From contig NZ_LQPJ01000100.1 in NCBI RefSeq assembly GCF_002101785.1, forward strand, positions 30,982 to 94,981: a DNA stretch of 64,000 bases, in the 5' to 3' direction. The notes under the pieces were generated by a model. It ran no database searches. It was not told the origin of the DNA and worked only from the letters and a program-made list of their open reading frames with translations. The DNA is from Mycobacterium palustre (GTDB lineage Bacteria; Actinomycetota; Actinomycetes; Mycobacteriales; Mycobacteriaceae). Position 1 is the stretch's first letter, and each line of letters begins with the position of its first letter. The translations under genes were made by a program, and so were the position numbers. Below, piece by piece: positions 51,583 to 61,123 of this stretch.

Positions 51583-52851
51583 GTGACTGCACCTCGAAAG
51601 AAGATGACCGCCGATCAACGCAATTCGTTCATCGCGGCGTTGTTGGGCTGGACGATGGACGCGTTCGACTACTTCATCGTGGTGTTCGTCTATGCCGACA
51701 TCGCAAAGACGTTCCACCACAGCAAGGCCGAGGTCGCCTTCATCACGACGGCGACGCTGGTCATGCGCCCGGTGGGCGCGCTGCTGTTCGGGTTGTGGGC
51801 CGACCGCGTCGGTCGGCGGCTCCCGCTGATCGTCGACGTGATGTTCTACTCGGTCGTCGGCTTCCTGTGTGCGTTCGCGCCCAACTTCACCATCCTGGTG
51901 ATCCTGCGCGTGCTCTATGGCATCGGCATGGGCGGCGAGTGGGGGCTGGGCGCCGCGCTCGCCATGGAGAAGGTGCCCGTCGAGCGGCGCGGCTTTTTCT
52001 CCGGGCTGCTGCAGGAGGGCTACGCGCTCGGCTATCTGCTGGCCAGCGTCGCGTCGCTGGTGGTGATGAATTGGCTTGGGCTGTCGTGGCGCTGGTTGTT
52101 CGCGTTGAGCATCATCCCGGCGTTGATCAGCCTGATCGTCCGATACCGCGTGGAGGAGTCCGAGGTTTGGGAGGCCGCCCAGGACCAGCTGCGGCTCACC
52201 AGCACCCGGATCCGCGACGTGCTGCGCGACGGCGCGATCATCCGCCGGTTCGTCTACCTGGTGCTACTGATGACCGCCTTCAACTGGATGAGCCACGGGA
52301 CCCAGGACGTCTACCCCACCTTCCTGGGCGCGACCGCCAACCACGGCGCGGGCCTGTCCGGCGTGACCGTCAAGTGGATCGCGGTGGTCTACAACGTCGG
52401 CGCCATCGTCGGCGGGCTGTTCTTCGGCACGCTGTCGCAGCGGCTCAGCCGCCGCCACACCGTGGTCTTCTGCGCGCTGCTGGGGCTGCCCATCGTTCCC
52501 CTGTTCGCCTACTCACGGACCGCGGCGATGCTGTGCCTGGGTGCGTTTCTGATGCAGGTCTGCGTGCAGGGCGCGTGGGGGGTGATCCCCGCGCACCTGA
52601 CCGAGTTGTCGCCGGACGCCATCCGCGGCCTCTACCCCGGCGTGACCTACCAGCTGGGAAACCTGTTGGCGGCCTTCAACTTGCCGATTCAGGAACGCCT
52701 GGCCGAGTCGCACGGCTATCCCTTTGCGCTGGCCGCGACGATCGTGCCGGTGCTGATCGCCGTGGCGCTCCTGACATTCATCGGCAAGGACGCCACCGGG
52801 ATTCGCTTCGGCACCACCGAAAGTGCTTTCCTGCCAACCGAAGTGAAGTGA
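51583..52851 (+). CDS. nanT: MFS sialic-acid-transporter-like permease (NanT-type)
   Basis: 422 aa 12-TM major facilitator of the metabolite:H+ symporter group: [34 protein letters not shown] in loop 2-3, and [20 protein letters not shown] in TM4. GTG at 51583 gives the length I recall for Rv1902c (nanT); ATG 51604 is an alternative. The substrate in mycobacteria is not known to be sialic acid; a small carboxylate is equally likely. Stop is 2 bases from the convergent cinA stop. Confidence 0.84.
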   Translation: MTAPRKKMTADQRNSFIAALLGWTMDAFDYFIVVFVYADIAKTFHHSKAEVAFITTATLVMRPVGALLFGLWADRVGRRLPLIVDVMFYSVVGFLCAFAPNFTILVILRVLYGIGMGGEWGLGAALAMEKVPVERRGFFSGLLQEGYALGYLLASVASLVVMNWLGLSWRWLFALSIIPALISLIVRYRVEESEVWEAAQDQLRLTSTRIRDVLRDGAIIRRFVYLVLLMTAFNWMSHGTQDVYPTFLGATANHGAGLSGVTVKWIAVVYNVGAIVGGLFFGTLSQRLSRRHTVVFCALLGLPIVPLFAYSRTAAMLCLGAFLMQVCVQGAWGVIPAHLTELSPDAIRGLYPGVTYQLGNLLAAFNLPIQERLAESHGYPFALAATIVPVLIAVALLTFIGKDATGIRFGTTESAFLPTEVK

Positions 52852-52853
52852 GC

Positions 52854-54140
52854 CTACTCGAGGTCGCCGAGGGCGCGTCGCAACATGTGCATGGCCACGG
52901 TGGTCGAGCGCTCCCGGATATCCGACCGGTTGCCGGGCAGGCGGAGGGTTCGGGTGTGCGTGCGGACCCCCGAGCCCGCGGAGGCGAGCGCGACGGTGAA
53001 ACACACGGTGCCTACCGGCTTTTCGGGGGTTCCCCCGCCCGGCCCGGCGATGCCCGTGATCGCCACGGCGGTGTCGGCGCCGAAGCGTCGCAGCGCGCCG
53101 GCGGCCATCGCTTCGGCCACGGGCTCGGAGACCGCGCCGTGTCGTTCGATCAAAGCCGGATCGACGCCCAGCACTTCGGCTTTCGCCTGATTGGAGTAGC
53201 TCACCACGCCGCCCATCACGTAGTCGGATGATCCGGGGCGGTCGGTGAGCCGCGCCGCCAGCAGTCCCGCGGTGCAGGACTCCGCCGTCGCGATTTTGCG
53301 CCCGGTCAGGAGTTGGGCGACGAGGTCGTCGATTCGTGAGCCGTCTTCGGAAAAGATCTGCTGCGCGTGCCGATCGCGCAGTAGCCGGGTCAGCTGTGCG
53401 TACGCGTCGGCGGCGTCCGGCTCGTACCGCGTGACCATCTCCACCTCGCCGCGGCGCAGGCAGGTGGTGATCTCCAGCGACTCGAAGCCCGGGACGGTCC
53501 TCTCGGCGTCCCGCAGCGTCACGGCCAGCCCGGACTCGGGCAGCCCGAACATCCGGATTGTCTTCTGCAGGTATGTCGTTCGGCCCGCGATCGCCTCCTG
53601 GGCGGCGGGTGTTTCGATGGCTTTTCGCCACATCGGCTGCAGCTCTCGCGGGGGGCCGGGGAGCACGATCACGGTCGGCTTTCCCGGTACGACGACACCG
53701 GGTGCCGTGCCGACCGGATCGAGGACCTGCGCCCCGCTCGGAATCATGGCCTGCTTGCGGTTGGCGGCGCGGACACCGTCGAAGCTCTCTCGATCGAAGT
53801 GCGCCATAAGCCGTTTGAGGATGTTGGCGATCTTCTCCTCGACCTCGGTGTCCAGCACCAAGTCGCGGCCGCAGAAGCGCGCCACCACCTCGACGGTCAT
53901 GTCGTCGGCCGTGGGGCCCAGGCCGCCGCTGGTGACGATTAGGTCCACGCCCTGGTCGGCGAGGAACCGCAGCTGGGCCTCGATGTCGGCGGGGCGGTCA
54001 CCGCAGATGGTGACGTGTGCCAGCTCCACGCCGAGCTCGAGCAGGCGGTCTGCGATCCAGGGCCCGTTGGCGTCCTGGACGCGTCCGGTGAGGACCTCGG
54101 TTCCGGTGACAACGATGCCCGCGCGTGCGCTCACCGGCAT
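52854..54140 (-). CDS. cinA: CinA competence/damage-inducible protein family
   Basis: 428 aa two-domain protein: N-terminal MoaB/MogA-like domain (about 1-170, [36 protein letters not shown]) and C-terminal CinA/PncC domain (about 265-428, [40 protein letters not shown]). The C-terminal domain deamidates nicotinamide mononucleotide and the N-terminal domain can hydrolyse ADP-ribose. In M. tuberculosis CinA (Rv1901) contributes to drug tolerance through cleavage of NAD-drug adducts. Complete. Confidence 0.9.
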   Translation of the reverse strand: MPVSARAGIVVTGTEVLTGRVQDANGPWIADRLLELGVELAHVTICGDRPADIEAQLRFLADQGVDLIVTSGGLGPTADDMTVEVVARFCGRDLVLDTEVEEKIANILKRLMAHFDRESFDGVRAANRKQAMIPSGAQVLDPVGTAPGVVVPGKPTVIVLPGPPRELQPMWRKAIETPAAQEAIAGRTTYLQKTIRMFGLPESGLAVTLRDAERTVPGFESLEITTCLRRGEVEMVTRYEPDAADAYAQLTRLLRDRHAQQIFSEDGSRIDDLVAQLLTGRKIATAESCTAGLLAARLTDRPGSSDYVMGGVVSYSNQAKAEVLGVDPALIERHGAVSEPVAEAMAAGALRRFGADTAVAITGIAGPGGGTPEKPVGTVCFTVALASAGSGVRTHTRTLRLPGNRSDIRERSTTVAMHMLRRALGDLE

Positions 54141-54170
54141 GAGCCTACTGGCGCGGGGCGGCGCAGTTCG

Positions 54171-57100
54171 TTACGGCAGTGACCCGGTGGTACCGGGATT
54201 CCCGTTGACGGGCGGAGGCGGTCCGTCGCCGCCCCCGGCGGAGCCGCCGGCCCCTGCGGTGGCATTGGCGGGGTAGTTGCCAACGTAGACGTACGCGTTG
54301 CCGCCCTTGCCGCCGTCGCCGCCCTGGTATCCGCCGTCGCCGCCGCTGCCCCCGGCGCCGCCGGTGGCCAACCCGTTTCCGGAGTTGTACGCCGTCCCGC
54401 CGGACCCGCCGGTGCCGGCGAAGAGGACGGCATCGCCGCCGCGACCGCCCGCGCCGCCCTCGGCGTCGCCGGTAGAGCCGTGGGCGTCGATAAAGGCGTT
54501 GCCGCCGTCACCGCCGTTGCCGTAGATGACGGCAAAATCGTTGTAGCTGGCGCCGCCGTCTCCGCCTTTGCCGCCGATGATGCTGTTGGTATTGGCCGCG
54601 TTGTTGATCTCCACGCCGCCGCCATTGCCCCCACTGCCGCCGGAGCCACCGGTCAGGTCGCCGCTGTCGCCGCCTTGCCCGCCGTCGCCCGGGGTCACAC
54701 TTCCGGTCCCGGCCGTGTATGCGAAACCGCCCGGGCCGCCCGAGCCGCCGGATCCGCTCGTCCCGCCGCCCGCGCCACCATGCCCGCCGGCCCCGCCGTC
54801 GCCGGCGGTGCCGGTGGCCGTAGAGGAGTCGTTGATGATCCGCGCATCGCCGCCGGCGCCGCCGGAGCCGCCGGAGCCGCTGGGCGTGGTGATTGTGCCG
54901 GCGGCGCCGGCGGTGCCGGCGGCGCCGTCGTGACCGATGGCGTCCCCGGTCCCGTAGCTCCACGCCGAACCGCCCTGGCCGCCGGAGCCGCCATTGACGC
55001 CGCCACCGCCCGCGCCTGGGGCGCCACCGATGGCGAGCCCAGAGCCGTGGTTCTCGGCTAACCCGCCGGCGCCGCCGATACCGCCGGTCCCCCCGGGGTC
55101 GGTGGTCAGGTTCCCGGGATCGGTGGCATCGCCGCCCGCCCCGCCCGGGCCGCCGATGGCGTTGATGGTCGAGCCGCTGTTGTCGACCTTCGCGTCGCCG
55201 CCGGCCCCGCCGTGCCCGGGTTGCGTCGGGCCGGCGTTGGTGAAGCCCGTGCCGCCCGCTCCACCCTGGCCGCCGGTGATGTCCAGCGCATAGGCGGGGT
55301 TGTCGACTTCCACCTTGCCGCCTTGGCCGCCGGATCCGCCGGCGCCGGTGGTGCCGGTACCCCCATCGCCGCCGTGACCGGCGATGAGGGTGCCGGTTCC
55401 GGCGGTGTACGCAAGCCCGCCGGAACCACCCGAACCGCCATTGACACCGTCGCCGCCGCTCCCGCCGTCGCCGGAGGTGGCGGTGCCGTTGGAGGAGGCA
55501 TTGAAGATGCGGGCGTCACCGCCGCCGCCACCCGCGCCAGCCGTCCCGACGGCATTGTCTACGCCGTTGGCGCCATCGTGTCCGAAGGCGTTTCCGGTTC
55601 CGGTGGCCTGGATGTATGCGCTACCGCCCCGGCCGCCAGCGCCCGGGGTGGCGGTGTTGCCGGCGGCCCCGCCGGAGCCAGCGCCCCCGCCGAAGGCGTC
55701 ACCGGATCCGTAGTTGGTCGCGTCGCCGCCGTCGCCGCCGATCCCGCCGTCGCCGGCGCTGGCGCCGCCACCCGCACCGCCTTGGCCTCCGATAGCCCTG
55801 GCGGTGGCTAGGTTGCCGTCGACTTCCGCGTCGCCGCCTCTCCCGCCGTGGCCGGGCTGGGTGATGCCGGCGTTGCTGACACCGCTGCCCCCATGGCCGC
55901 CGGTGCCGCCGATGACGTCATTCGCGTAGCCGGGGTGGTTGGCGAGGGCGTCACCGCCCTGGCCGCCGCCACCGCCGCCGAAGGCCATGCCCGTGCCCCC
56001 GTCGCCGCCGACGCCCGGGTTGAGGTTTCCGCTTCCGAGCGTTTGAACGGAACCGCCGTTGCCGCCGTTGCCGCCGCTGGCGCCGTCGCCGCCAGCTCCG
56101 CCGGCGCCGCCGGTGGCGGTCGCCGTGGAGGCTATGTCGATGATGTGCGCGTAGCCCCCGCCGCCGCCGTTGCCGCCGGTACCGGTCCCGGTGGCGGTGC
56201 CGCCCTTTCCGCCATCGCCGCCGGTGGCATCTCCGCTCCCGGATTGAGTGACGTTCCCGCCGTTTCCGCCGTTTCCGCCATTGCCGGTGCCGGCGCCGGC
56301 GCCGCCGGCCCCGCCCTTACCGCCATGGAAAAGACTGGCGCCGCCATCGCCGCCCTTACCGCCGGCCCCGCCGCCGGCAGAGGCGTTACCGCCGGCCCCA
56401 CCGGCCCCACCGGTGCCGTACAGACCGCCGTCGCCGCCGTTTCCGCCATCACCGCCGTTGGTGCCGGCCGCGGCGGACGTCGCGTCGTAGCCGGCGCCGC
56501 CGGTGCCGCCGGTGCCGCCGGTGGACGCAGAGCCCGAAGCTCCCGCGGCCGCGCCGCCGGCGCCGTTGCCCCCGGCACCCGCGGCGCCGGGGTTTCCGGC
56601 GGTGCCGCCCGTGCCGCCGGTGGGGGTGCCGGCGTCGCCGGCGGCGCCGGCACCGCCGTTGCCGCCCATCCCGGCGTCGCCACCGACGCCACCGGGCCCG
56701 CCGGCGCCGTTGGCGCCCGCCTGGCCGAACAAGAGCGAGCCCCTGCCGCCGGCACCGCCCGGACCGCCGTCGCCGCCGCGGCCGCCGTCGCCGCCGGTGG
56801 CCCCGGTACCGCCCATCGCGCCGGGGCTGGCTCCCGGCGATCCGGTGCCGCCGGTCCCGCCGGCGCCGCCGGCGCCACCAATCCCGCCCATACCGCCGTG
56901 GCCGCCCGCCCCGAACAACAACCCGCCGTTGCCGCCGGCACCGCCGGCGCCGCCGGTACCACCATTACCGCCGGCGCCGCCGTTGGCACCCGTGGTGCCG
57001 GCGCTACCAGCGGTGCCGGCAACCCCCGGTCCGCCGGCGCCTCCCGCGCCGCCGTTGCCCCACAGCCCCGCGTCACCGCCTCGGCCGCCGGCCTGTCCGA

Positions 57101-57560
57101 TCCCGCCGGACCCGCCGTTGCCGCCGTTGCCCCACAAGATCCCGCCCGGACCGCCGTCTTGGCCTGTCCCCGGCGCCCCGTTGGTGCCATTGCCGATCAA
57201 CGGGCGACCGAGTAGCAGGTTGGTGGGTGTGTTGATGGCCCCAAAGATGTCGTCGACGATCGTCTGCAGGGGGTTTGCACTGGCAGCTTCGGTGGCCGCA
57301 TAAGCACCACCCGCGCTGGTCAGCGCCTGCACGAACTGGTTGTGAAACGCGGCCGCCTGCGCACTGAAGGCCTGGAAATCCTGCGCATGGGCGGAAAACA
57401 GCGATGCGATCGCCGTTGACACTTCATCGCCGGCGGCGGCCGTCACCTGCGTTGTCGAGGCCGCGGCGGCCGCATTGGCCGCACTCAGCGACGAGCCGAT
57501 GCCCGCCACGTTCGTTGCCGCCACTGACAAGAATTCCGGTGTAGCGATCAGATACGACAT
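54171..57560 (-). CDS. PE_PGRS family protein with higher-order repeats
   Basis: 1129 aa. N-terminal PE domain (residues 1-100) starting [20 protein letters not shown], with a YxxxE motif (Y87-E91) like the ESX secretion signal, then the linker GRPLIGNG (118-125) seen in PE_PGRS proteins. The rest is Gly-Gly-X repeats, exported to the cell surface. Unusually, the repeat region is punctuated by polar modules ([51 protein letters not shown]) recurring in a fixed order. GGAAGG ribosome binding site. It lies between cinA and the macro-domain gene, where lipJ is expected from M. tuberculosis. Confidence 0.9.
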   Translation of the reverse strand: MSYLIATPEFLSVAATNVAGIGSSLSAANAAAAASTTQVTAAAGDEVSTAIASLFSAHAQDFQAFSAQAAAFHNQFVQALTSAGGAYAATEAASANPLQTIVDDIFGAINTPTNLLLGRPLIGNGTNGAPGTGQDGGPGGILWGNGGNGGSGGIGQAGGRGGDAGLWGNGGAGGAGGPGVAGTAGSAGTTGANGGAGGNGGTGGAGGAGGNGGLLFGAGGHGGMGGIGGAGGAGGTGGTGSPGASPGAMGGTGATGGDGGRGGDGGPGGAGGRGSLLFGQAGANGAGGPGGVGGDAGMGGNGGAGAAGDAGTPTGGTGGTAGNPGAAGAGGNGAGGAAAGASGSASTGGTGGTGGAGYDATSAAAGTNGGDGGNGGDGGLYGTGGAGGAGGNASAGGGAGGKGGDGGASLFHGGKGGAGGAGAGTGNGGNGGNGGNVTQSGSGDATGGDGGKGGTATGTGTGGNGGGGGYAHIIDIASTATATGGAGGAGGDGASGGNGGNGGSVQTLGSGNLNPGVGGDGGTGMAFGGGGGGQGGDALANHPGYANDVIGGTGGHGGSGVSNAGITQPGHGGRGGDAEVDGNLATARAIGGQGGAGGGASAGDGGIGGDGGDATNYGSGDAFGGGAGSGGAAGNTATPGAGGRGGSAYIQATGTGNAFGHDGANGVDNAVGTAGAGGGGGDARIFNASSNGTATSGDGGSGGDGVNGGSGGSGGLAYTAGTGTLIAGHGGDGGTGTTGAGGSGGQGGKVEVDNPAYALDITGGQGGAGGTGFTNAGPTQPGHGGAGGDAKVDNSGSTINAIGGPGGAGGDATDPGNLTTDPGGTGGIGGAGGLAENHGSGLAIGGAPGAGGGGVNGGSGGQGGSAWSYGTGDAIGHDGAAGTAGAAGTITTPSGSGGSGGAGGDARIINDSSTATGTAGDGGAGGHGGAGGGTSGSGGSGGPGGFAYTAGTGSVTPGDGGQGGDSGDLTGGSGGSGGNGGGVEINNAANTNSIIGGKGGDGGASYNDFAVIYGNGGDGGNAFIDAHGSTGDAEGGAGGRGGDAVLFAGTGGSGGTAYNSGNGLATGGAGGSGGDGGYQGGDGGKGGNAYVYVGNYPANATAGAGGSAGGGDGPPPPVNGNPGTTGSLP
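54290..56150 (-). repeat. Three-fold higher-order repeat of about 640-670 bp inside the PE_PGRS gene
   Basis: The module beginning A-H/R-I-I/F-D/N-(x)-S-S/T recurs at 56148, 55512 and 54843 (codon starts for the alanine), that is at distances of 636 and 669 bases (212 and 223 residues). Each is followed in the same order by G-T/S-G-x-L/V-x-PG/AGHGG, a [16 protein letters not shown] strand, an NAGxTQPGHGGxGGDAxVD module and a GSGxAxGG/YGTGDAxGHDG segment. The third unit is shortened. This points to internal duplication of a whole block. Confidence 0.7.
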
Positions 57561-57615
57561 CGCTGGCCTTCCACATAGTCATAGACAGTCGGCGAGGCAC
57601 ACAGCGTACACATAG

Positions 57616-57635
57616 CCGAAAATATCTGTTTTCGG
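57616..57635. promoter_or_regulatory. 7-6-7 perfect inverted repeat upstream of PE_PGRS
   Basis: CCGAAAA-TATCTG-TTTTCGG, 56 bases 5' of the PE_PGRS ATG in an AT-rich patch, followed on the + strand by a direct TTTCGG repeat. It could be an operator or an mRNA leader hairpin; AT-rich sites upstream of PE genes are often bound by EspR or Lsr2, which is inference here. Confidence 0.5.
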
Positions 57636-57838
57636 TTTCGGTAAACTTTGTGCCTCCATTTGTGTGTTCCGTGTCACGCGCGAAGGCGATGAACCAGCGC
57701 CATGACCCCACCCGCCGGGCGGGCCGGGCCCGCCGCTCAGCGGCGTCTCGCCGGGCCTCAGCCGCGCAAATGGACCGAATCCGCCGGAAACGGGGCGATG
57801 TGCCCGCCGGTGCCCCGCGCCGGACGGACAATGAGCCG

Positions 57839-58333
57839 ATGATCGAGTTACAGGTGTTGCAGGCCGACGTGACCAAGCTCGAGGTCGACGCGATCGCCAA
57901 CGCCGCCAACACCCAGCTGCGGCACGGCGGCGGCGTCGCCGCGGCGATCTCGCGCGCCGGCGGGCCCGCGGTGCAGCGCGAGTCGACCGAAAAGGCGCCG
58001 ATCGGGCTCGGGGAGGCCGTCGAGACCACCGCCGGGGACATGCCCGCGCGCTACGTGATCCATGCCGCCACGATGGAGCTGGGCGGTCCCACTTCCGCCG
58101 AAATCATCACGCGGGCAACCGTTTCGACGCTTCGCAAGGCCGACAAGCTCGGCTGCCGATCACTGGCCCTGGTGGCGTTCGGCACCGGCGTCGGCGGCTT
58201 TCCGCTCGAGGACGCGGCACGGTTGATGGTCGACGCCGTGCGCGAACACCGGGCGAGCGCGCTGGAGAGGGTGGTGTTCGCCGTGCACGGCGCCGCGGCG
58301 GAGCGTGCGTTCCGGGACGCGGTGCAGGGCTAA
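57839..58333 (+). CDS. Macro-domain (ADP-ribose binding) protein
   Basis: 164 aa single macro domain. Start ATG 57839; the ligand-binding segment [20 protein letters not shown] is typical, followed by [21 protein letters not shown] and [17 protein letters not shown]. It binds or hydrolyses ADP-ribose or ADP-ribosylated targets. M. tuberculosis Rv1899c (LppD) carries the same domain behind a lipoprotein signal; here no lipobox is visible, although the frame is open upstream to about 57650. Its 3' end overlaps the convergent Rv1898-like gene by four bases. Confidence 0.83.
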   Translation: MIELQVLQADVTKLEVDAIANAANTQLRHGGGVAAAISRAGGPAVQRESTEKAPIGLGEAVETTAGDMPARYVIHAATMELGGPTSAEIITRATVSTLRKADKLGCRSLALVAFGTGVGGFPLEDAARLMVDAVREHRASALERVVFAVHGAAAERAFRDAVQG

Positions 58334-58635
58334 CCGTCGGACAGGTAACGCTCGACGGAGGCCACCTTTTGCGTCATCGCGTCGTGAACCCCGGGCCGCC
58401 AGTCGGCCTTGATCACCGTGCTGACCCGGGGCGCGCGGGCGGCCACCGCCTCGACGGCGCGCTGCACGACGGCCATCACCTCGCCCCAGGTGTCGCCCTC
58501 GATCACGGTGAACATCGAATCGGTCCTGTTGGGCAGCCCGGACTCGCGGACCACACGCACCGCGTCGGCGACGAGTTCGCCGACACCCTCGCCGACCCCC
58601 AGCGGGGTCTCCGAACACGCCACGAGAACCGACAC
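58330..58635 (-). CDS. Thiamine-binding/MTH1187 (YkoF-like) family protein (Rv1898-like)
   Basis: 101 aa ferredoxin-like-fold protein: [41 protein letters not shown] and [13 protein letters not shown] match the MTH1187 family, small tetrameric proteins that bind thiamine-like ligands. Role not established. Position between the macro-domain gene and dtd fits Rv1898. Confidence 0.8.
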   Translation of the reverse strand: MSVLVACSETPLGVGEGVGELVADAVRVVRESGLPNRTDSMFTVIEGDTWGEVMAVVQRAVEAVAARAPRVSTVIKADWRPGVHDAMTQKVASVERYLSDG

Positions 58636-58687
58636 GCGACGAGCCTACTTGACCTTTTTGCGGCACGGCCTGGCAGCATCGAGGGCC

Positions 58688-59119
58688 ATGCGGATTTTGG
58701 TGCAACGCGTCTGTTCGGCGTCGGTGACGGTCGACGGCCAGGTGGTGGGCGCCATCCGGCCGCAGCGGCAGGGCCTGCTCGCGTTCGTCGGCGTCACCCA
58801 CGGCGACGACGACGGCAAGGCGCGCCGGCTGGCCGAAAAGCTTTGGAACCTGCGGATTCTCAGCGACGAGCGATCGGCCGCCGACGTCGACGCGCCGATC
58901 CTGGTGGTCAGCCAGTTCACCCTGTACGCCGACACCGCCAAGGGCCGGCGCCCGTCGTGGAACGCGGCCGCCCCGGGTGCGGTGGCCGAGCCGCTGGTGA
59001 CGGCGCTCGCGGAGGCGTTGCGGGGGCTGGGCGCCCACGTCGAGACGGGCGTGTTCGGGGCGCACATGCAGGTGGAATTGGTGAACGACGGCCCGGTCAC
59101 GGTGATTCTAGAGTTGTGA
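58688..59119 (+). CDS. dtd: D-aminoacyl-tRNA deacylase
   Basis: 143 aa. Removes D-amino acids (and Gly from mischarged tRNA-Ala) from tRNA. The active-site motif SQFTLYAD and the C-terminal NDGPVT motif are both present, and the start [17 protein letters not shown] is the family start (ATG 58688). Cytoplasmic dimer. The following methyltransferase starts about 30 bases after its stop. Matches Rv1897c. Confidence 0.92.
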   Translation: MRILVQRVCSASVTVDGQVVGAIRPQRQGLLAFVGVTHGDDDGKARRLAEKLWNLRILSDERSAADVDAPILVVSQFTLYADTAKGRRPSWNAAAPGAVAEPLVTALAEALRGLGAHVETGVFGAHMQVELVNDGPVTVILEL

Positions 59120-59148
59120 CCCTGCCGTCGCAGGTACCTTGGGTTTGC

Positions 59149-60066
59149 ATGAGCACGACACCGGAATTCGGTTCGCTTCGTACCGACGACGACCAATGGG
59201 ACATCGTCAGCGGCGTGGGTTACACCGCGCTGCTGGTGGCGGGATCGCGGGCGCTGCATGCGGTCGGCCCGCAACCGTTGGTGCGCGACGATTTCGCGAA
59301 GCTGTTCATCGCCGCGTCGCAGGACCGATATCTGGCGGACGTGCTCGCCAAGCCCGGAGCCACCGAGGACGAGACCGCTTTCCCCCGGCTGTACGGCGTG
59401 CAGACCCGGTTCTTCGACGACTTCTTCGCCGCCGCCGCCGACGCGGGAATCCGCCAGGCCGTCATCGTCGCCGCCGGCCTGGACTCGCGGGCCTATCGAC
59501 TCGAATGGCCTCCCGGCGCAACGGTTTTCGAAGTAGACCTGCCGAAGGTGCTGGAGTTCAAGTCGCGGGTGTTGCGCGAGCACGGTGCCGAGCCGAAGGC
59601 GCGCCGCGTCGAGGTCGCCGCCGACTTGCGCACCGACTGGTCGCGGGCGCTGGAAGCGGCCGGCTTCGACGTCGAGACCCCCAGCGCCTGGTCGGTGGAG
59701 GGGGTGTTGCCCTACCTCACCGACGAGGCCCAGAACACGCTGTTCACCCGAATCAGCGGGCTCAGCGCTCCCGGGAGCCGAATTGCCGTCGGCGCGTTGG
59801 GAACCCGCCTGGACCGCGAACGGCGCGCCGCCCTGGAGGCAGACCATCCCGGGGTCAACATGTCGGGCAACGTCGACTTTTCGGCCCTGACGTACGAAAC
59901 CAAATCGGAGCCCGCCGAATTGCTGGCCGCCCACGGCTGGACCGTCGAACCCGTCCGCAACACGCTGGAACTGCAGGCCGGCTACGGGATGACGCCACCC
60001 GAGGTCGACGTCAAGATCGATAATTTCATGCGCTCGCAATACATCACGGCCACGCGGGCGGCGTAA
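59149..60066 (+). CDS. SAM-dependent methyltransferase, TIGR00027 family (Rv1896c-like)
   Basis: 305 aa member of the mycobacterial putative SAM methyltransferase family: [36 protein letters not shown] for SAM binding near residue 110, [12 protein letters not shown] for the acidic strand, and [13 protein letters not shown]. Full length for the family. ATG 59149 marks the conserved start; the frame is open further upstream through dtd but in the wrong context. Follows dtd closely. Methyl acceptor unknown. Confidence 0.87.
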   Translation: MSTTPEFGSLRTDDDQWDIVSGVGYTALLVAGSRALHAVGPQPLVRDDFAKLFIAASQDRYLADVLAKPGATEDETAFPRLYGVQTRFFDDFFAAAADAGIRQAVIVAAGLDSRAYRLEWPPGATVFEVDLPKVLEFKSRVLREHGAEPKARRVEVAADLRTDWSRALEAAGFDVETPSAWSVEGVLPYLTDEAQNTLFTRISGLSAPGSRIAVGALGTRLDRERRAALEADHPGVNMSGNVDFSALTYETKSEPAELLAAHGWTVEPVRNTLELQAGYGMTPPEVDVKIDNFMRSQYITATRAA

Positions 60067-60087
60067 GCCCGGTGAGACGGGGCTGTG

Positions 60088-61113
60088 TCAGGGTTTCAGC
60101 AGGACCTTGACGTCGTCGCCGGACCGCGACTCCGCGGTGGCGTAGCCCTTGGCCGCTTCGTGCAACGGCAGCGTGGTGGTGAAGATCCCGTCGACGTCGA
60201 GCCGGCCCGACTGCAGCAGCGGGATCAGCTCCGGCCAGGTGCGCTGCACCGGCGCCGTGGTCATCCGCAGCGTGATGCTGCGGATCAGGCAGCCCAGCGC
60301 GTTGAGCGGAAAAGGATTCATGTCGTGCACCCCGACCACCGAGACGGTGCCGCCGGGCCGCACCGCGTTGAGCGCGTCGGTCAAAGACGCGTCGGTCGCG
60401 ACGGCGTCGATCACCGCATCGGCGCCACGCCCACCCGTCGCGGCGAGAATGGCCTCGACCGCCGGCGCCTTGACCGGCGTGGCGCCCCATCGGGCCGCGC
60501 GGTCCAGGCGGCCGTCGACGCGGTCGACGGCGAAAACCGTTGCCGCGCCTTGGAACATCGCGCTGCGCAGCGAGCACAAGCCGACCGCACCCATGCCGAT
60601 CACCGCTACGGTGCCGCCGTAGGGGATGTCGGCGCGCCGCGCCGCTGCCCAGCCGGTGGCCAGGTTGTCGGTGAGCAGCAGCGCCTGCTCGGTGCCGATC
60701 CCCTCGGGCGTCTTGAGCAACTGGAAGTCGGCCGCCGGCACGGCGAGCAAATCGGCCTGCGCGCCGCCCAGCACGCCCCCGCCGAAGATCTGGAACCCGT
60801 TGAAGCACATGACCGGATCGCGGGTGGCGCATCCCGGGCACGCGCCGCAACCGGTCACCGACGACACCAGGACCTGGTCGCCCACCGTGACGGTGCGCAC
60901 CTCCGGGCCCGTCTCGACCACGGTGCCGACCGCTTCGTGGCCGAGCGTGATCGGTTCGGCCATGGGGAAATCGGCCTCGTAGAAGTGCAGGTCGGATCCG
61001 CAGATTCCGGCGGCGGCGACTTCGACGATGGCCCCGTCGGGACCGGGAAGTTCGGGGTCGGGGCGGGTGTCGACGCGGATGCTGCGGGGGCCGTCGACGA
61101 CTACCGTTCGCAT
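60088..61113 (-). CDS. Zinc-dependent alcohol dehydrogenase (Rv1895-like)
   Basis: 341 aa medium-chain dehydrogenase with catalytic zinc ligands (GICGSDLHFYEAD, GHEAVG) and the structural zinc cysteines (GCGACPGCATRDPVMC); cofactor loop VIGMGAVGLCSLRSA near residue 167. Expected to interconvert an alcohol and its ketone or aldehyde with NAD(P). The ATG at 61113 gives the conserved start; a longer frame overlaps the upstream stop. 10 bases separate it from the monooxygenase gene upstream, so the two are probably co-transcribed. Confidence 0.87.
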   Translation of the reverse strand: MRTVVVDGPRSIRVDTRPDPELPGPDGAIVEVAAAGICGSDLHFYEADFPMAEPITLGHEAVGTVVETGPEVRTVTVGDQVLVSSVTGCGACPGCATRDPVMCFNGFQIFGGGVLGGAQADLLAVPAADFQLLKTPEGIGTEQALLLTDNLATGWAAARRADIPYGGTVAVIGMGAVGLCSLRSAMFQGAATVFAVDRVDGRLDRAARWGATPVKAPAVEAILAATGGRGADAVIDAVATDASLTDALNAVRPGGTVSVVGVHDMNPFPLNALGCLIRSITLRMTTAPVQRTWPELIPLLQSGRLDVDGIFTTTLPLHEAAKGYATAESRSGDDVKVLLKP

Positions 61114-61123
61114 GGTGGGTTGC

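Noticed and set aside
54171..57560. Direct repeats that could be taken for a CRISPR array
   Set aside because: They are protein-coding GGX repeats in frame with an N-terminal PE domain; there are no regular spacers and no cas genes.
58369..59148. Long upstream extension of the methyltransferase frame
   Set aside because: It passes through dtd and the Rv1898-like gene in a non-coding frame; the family start is at 59149.
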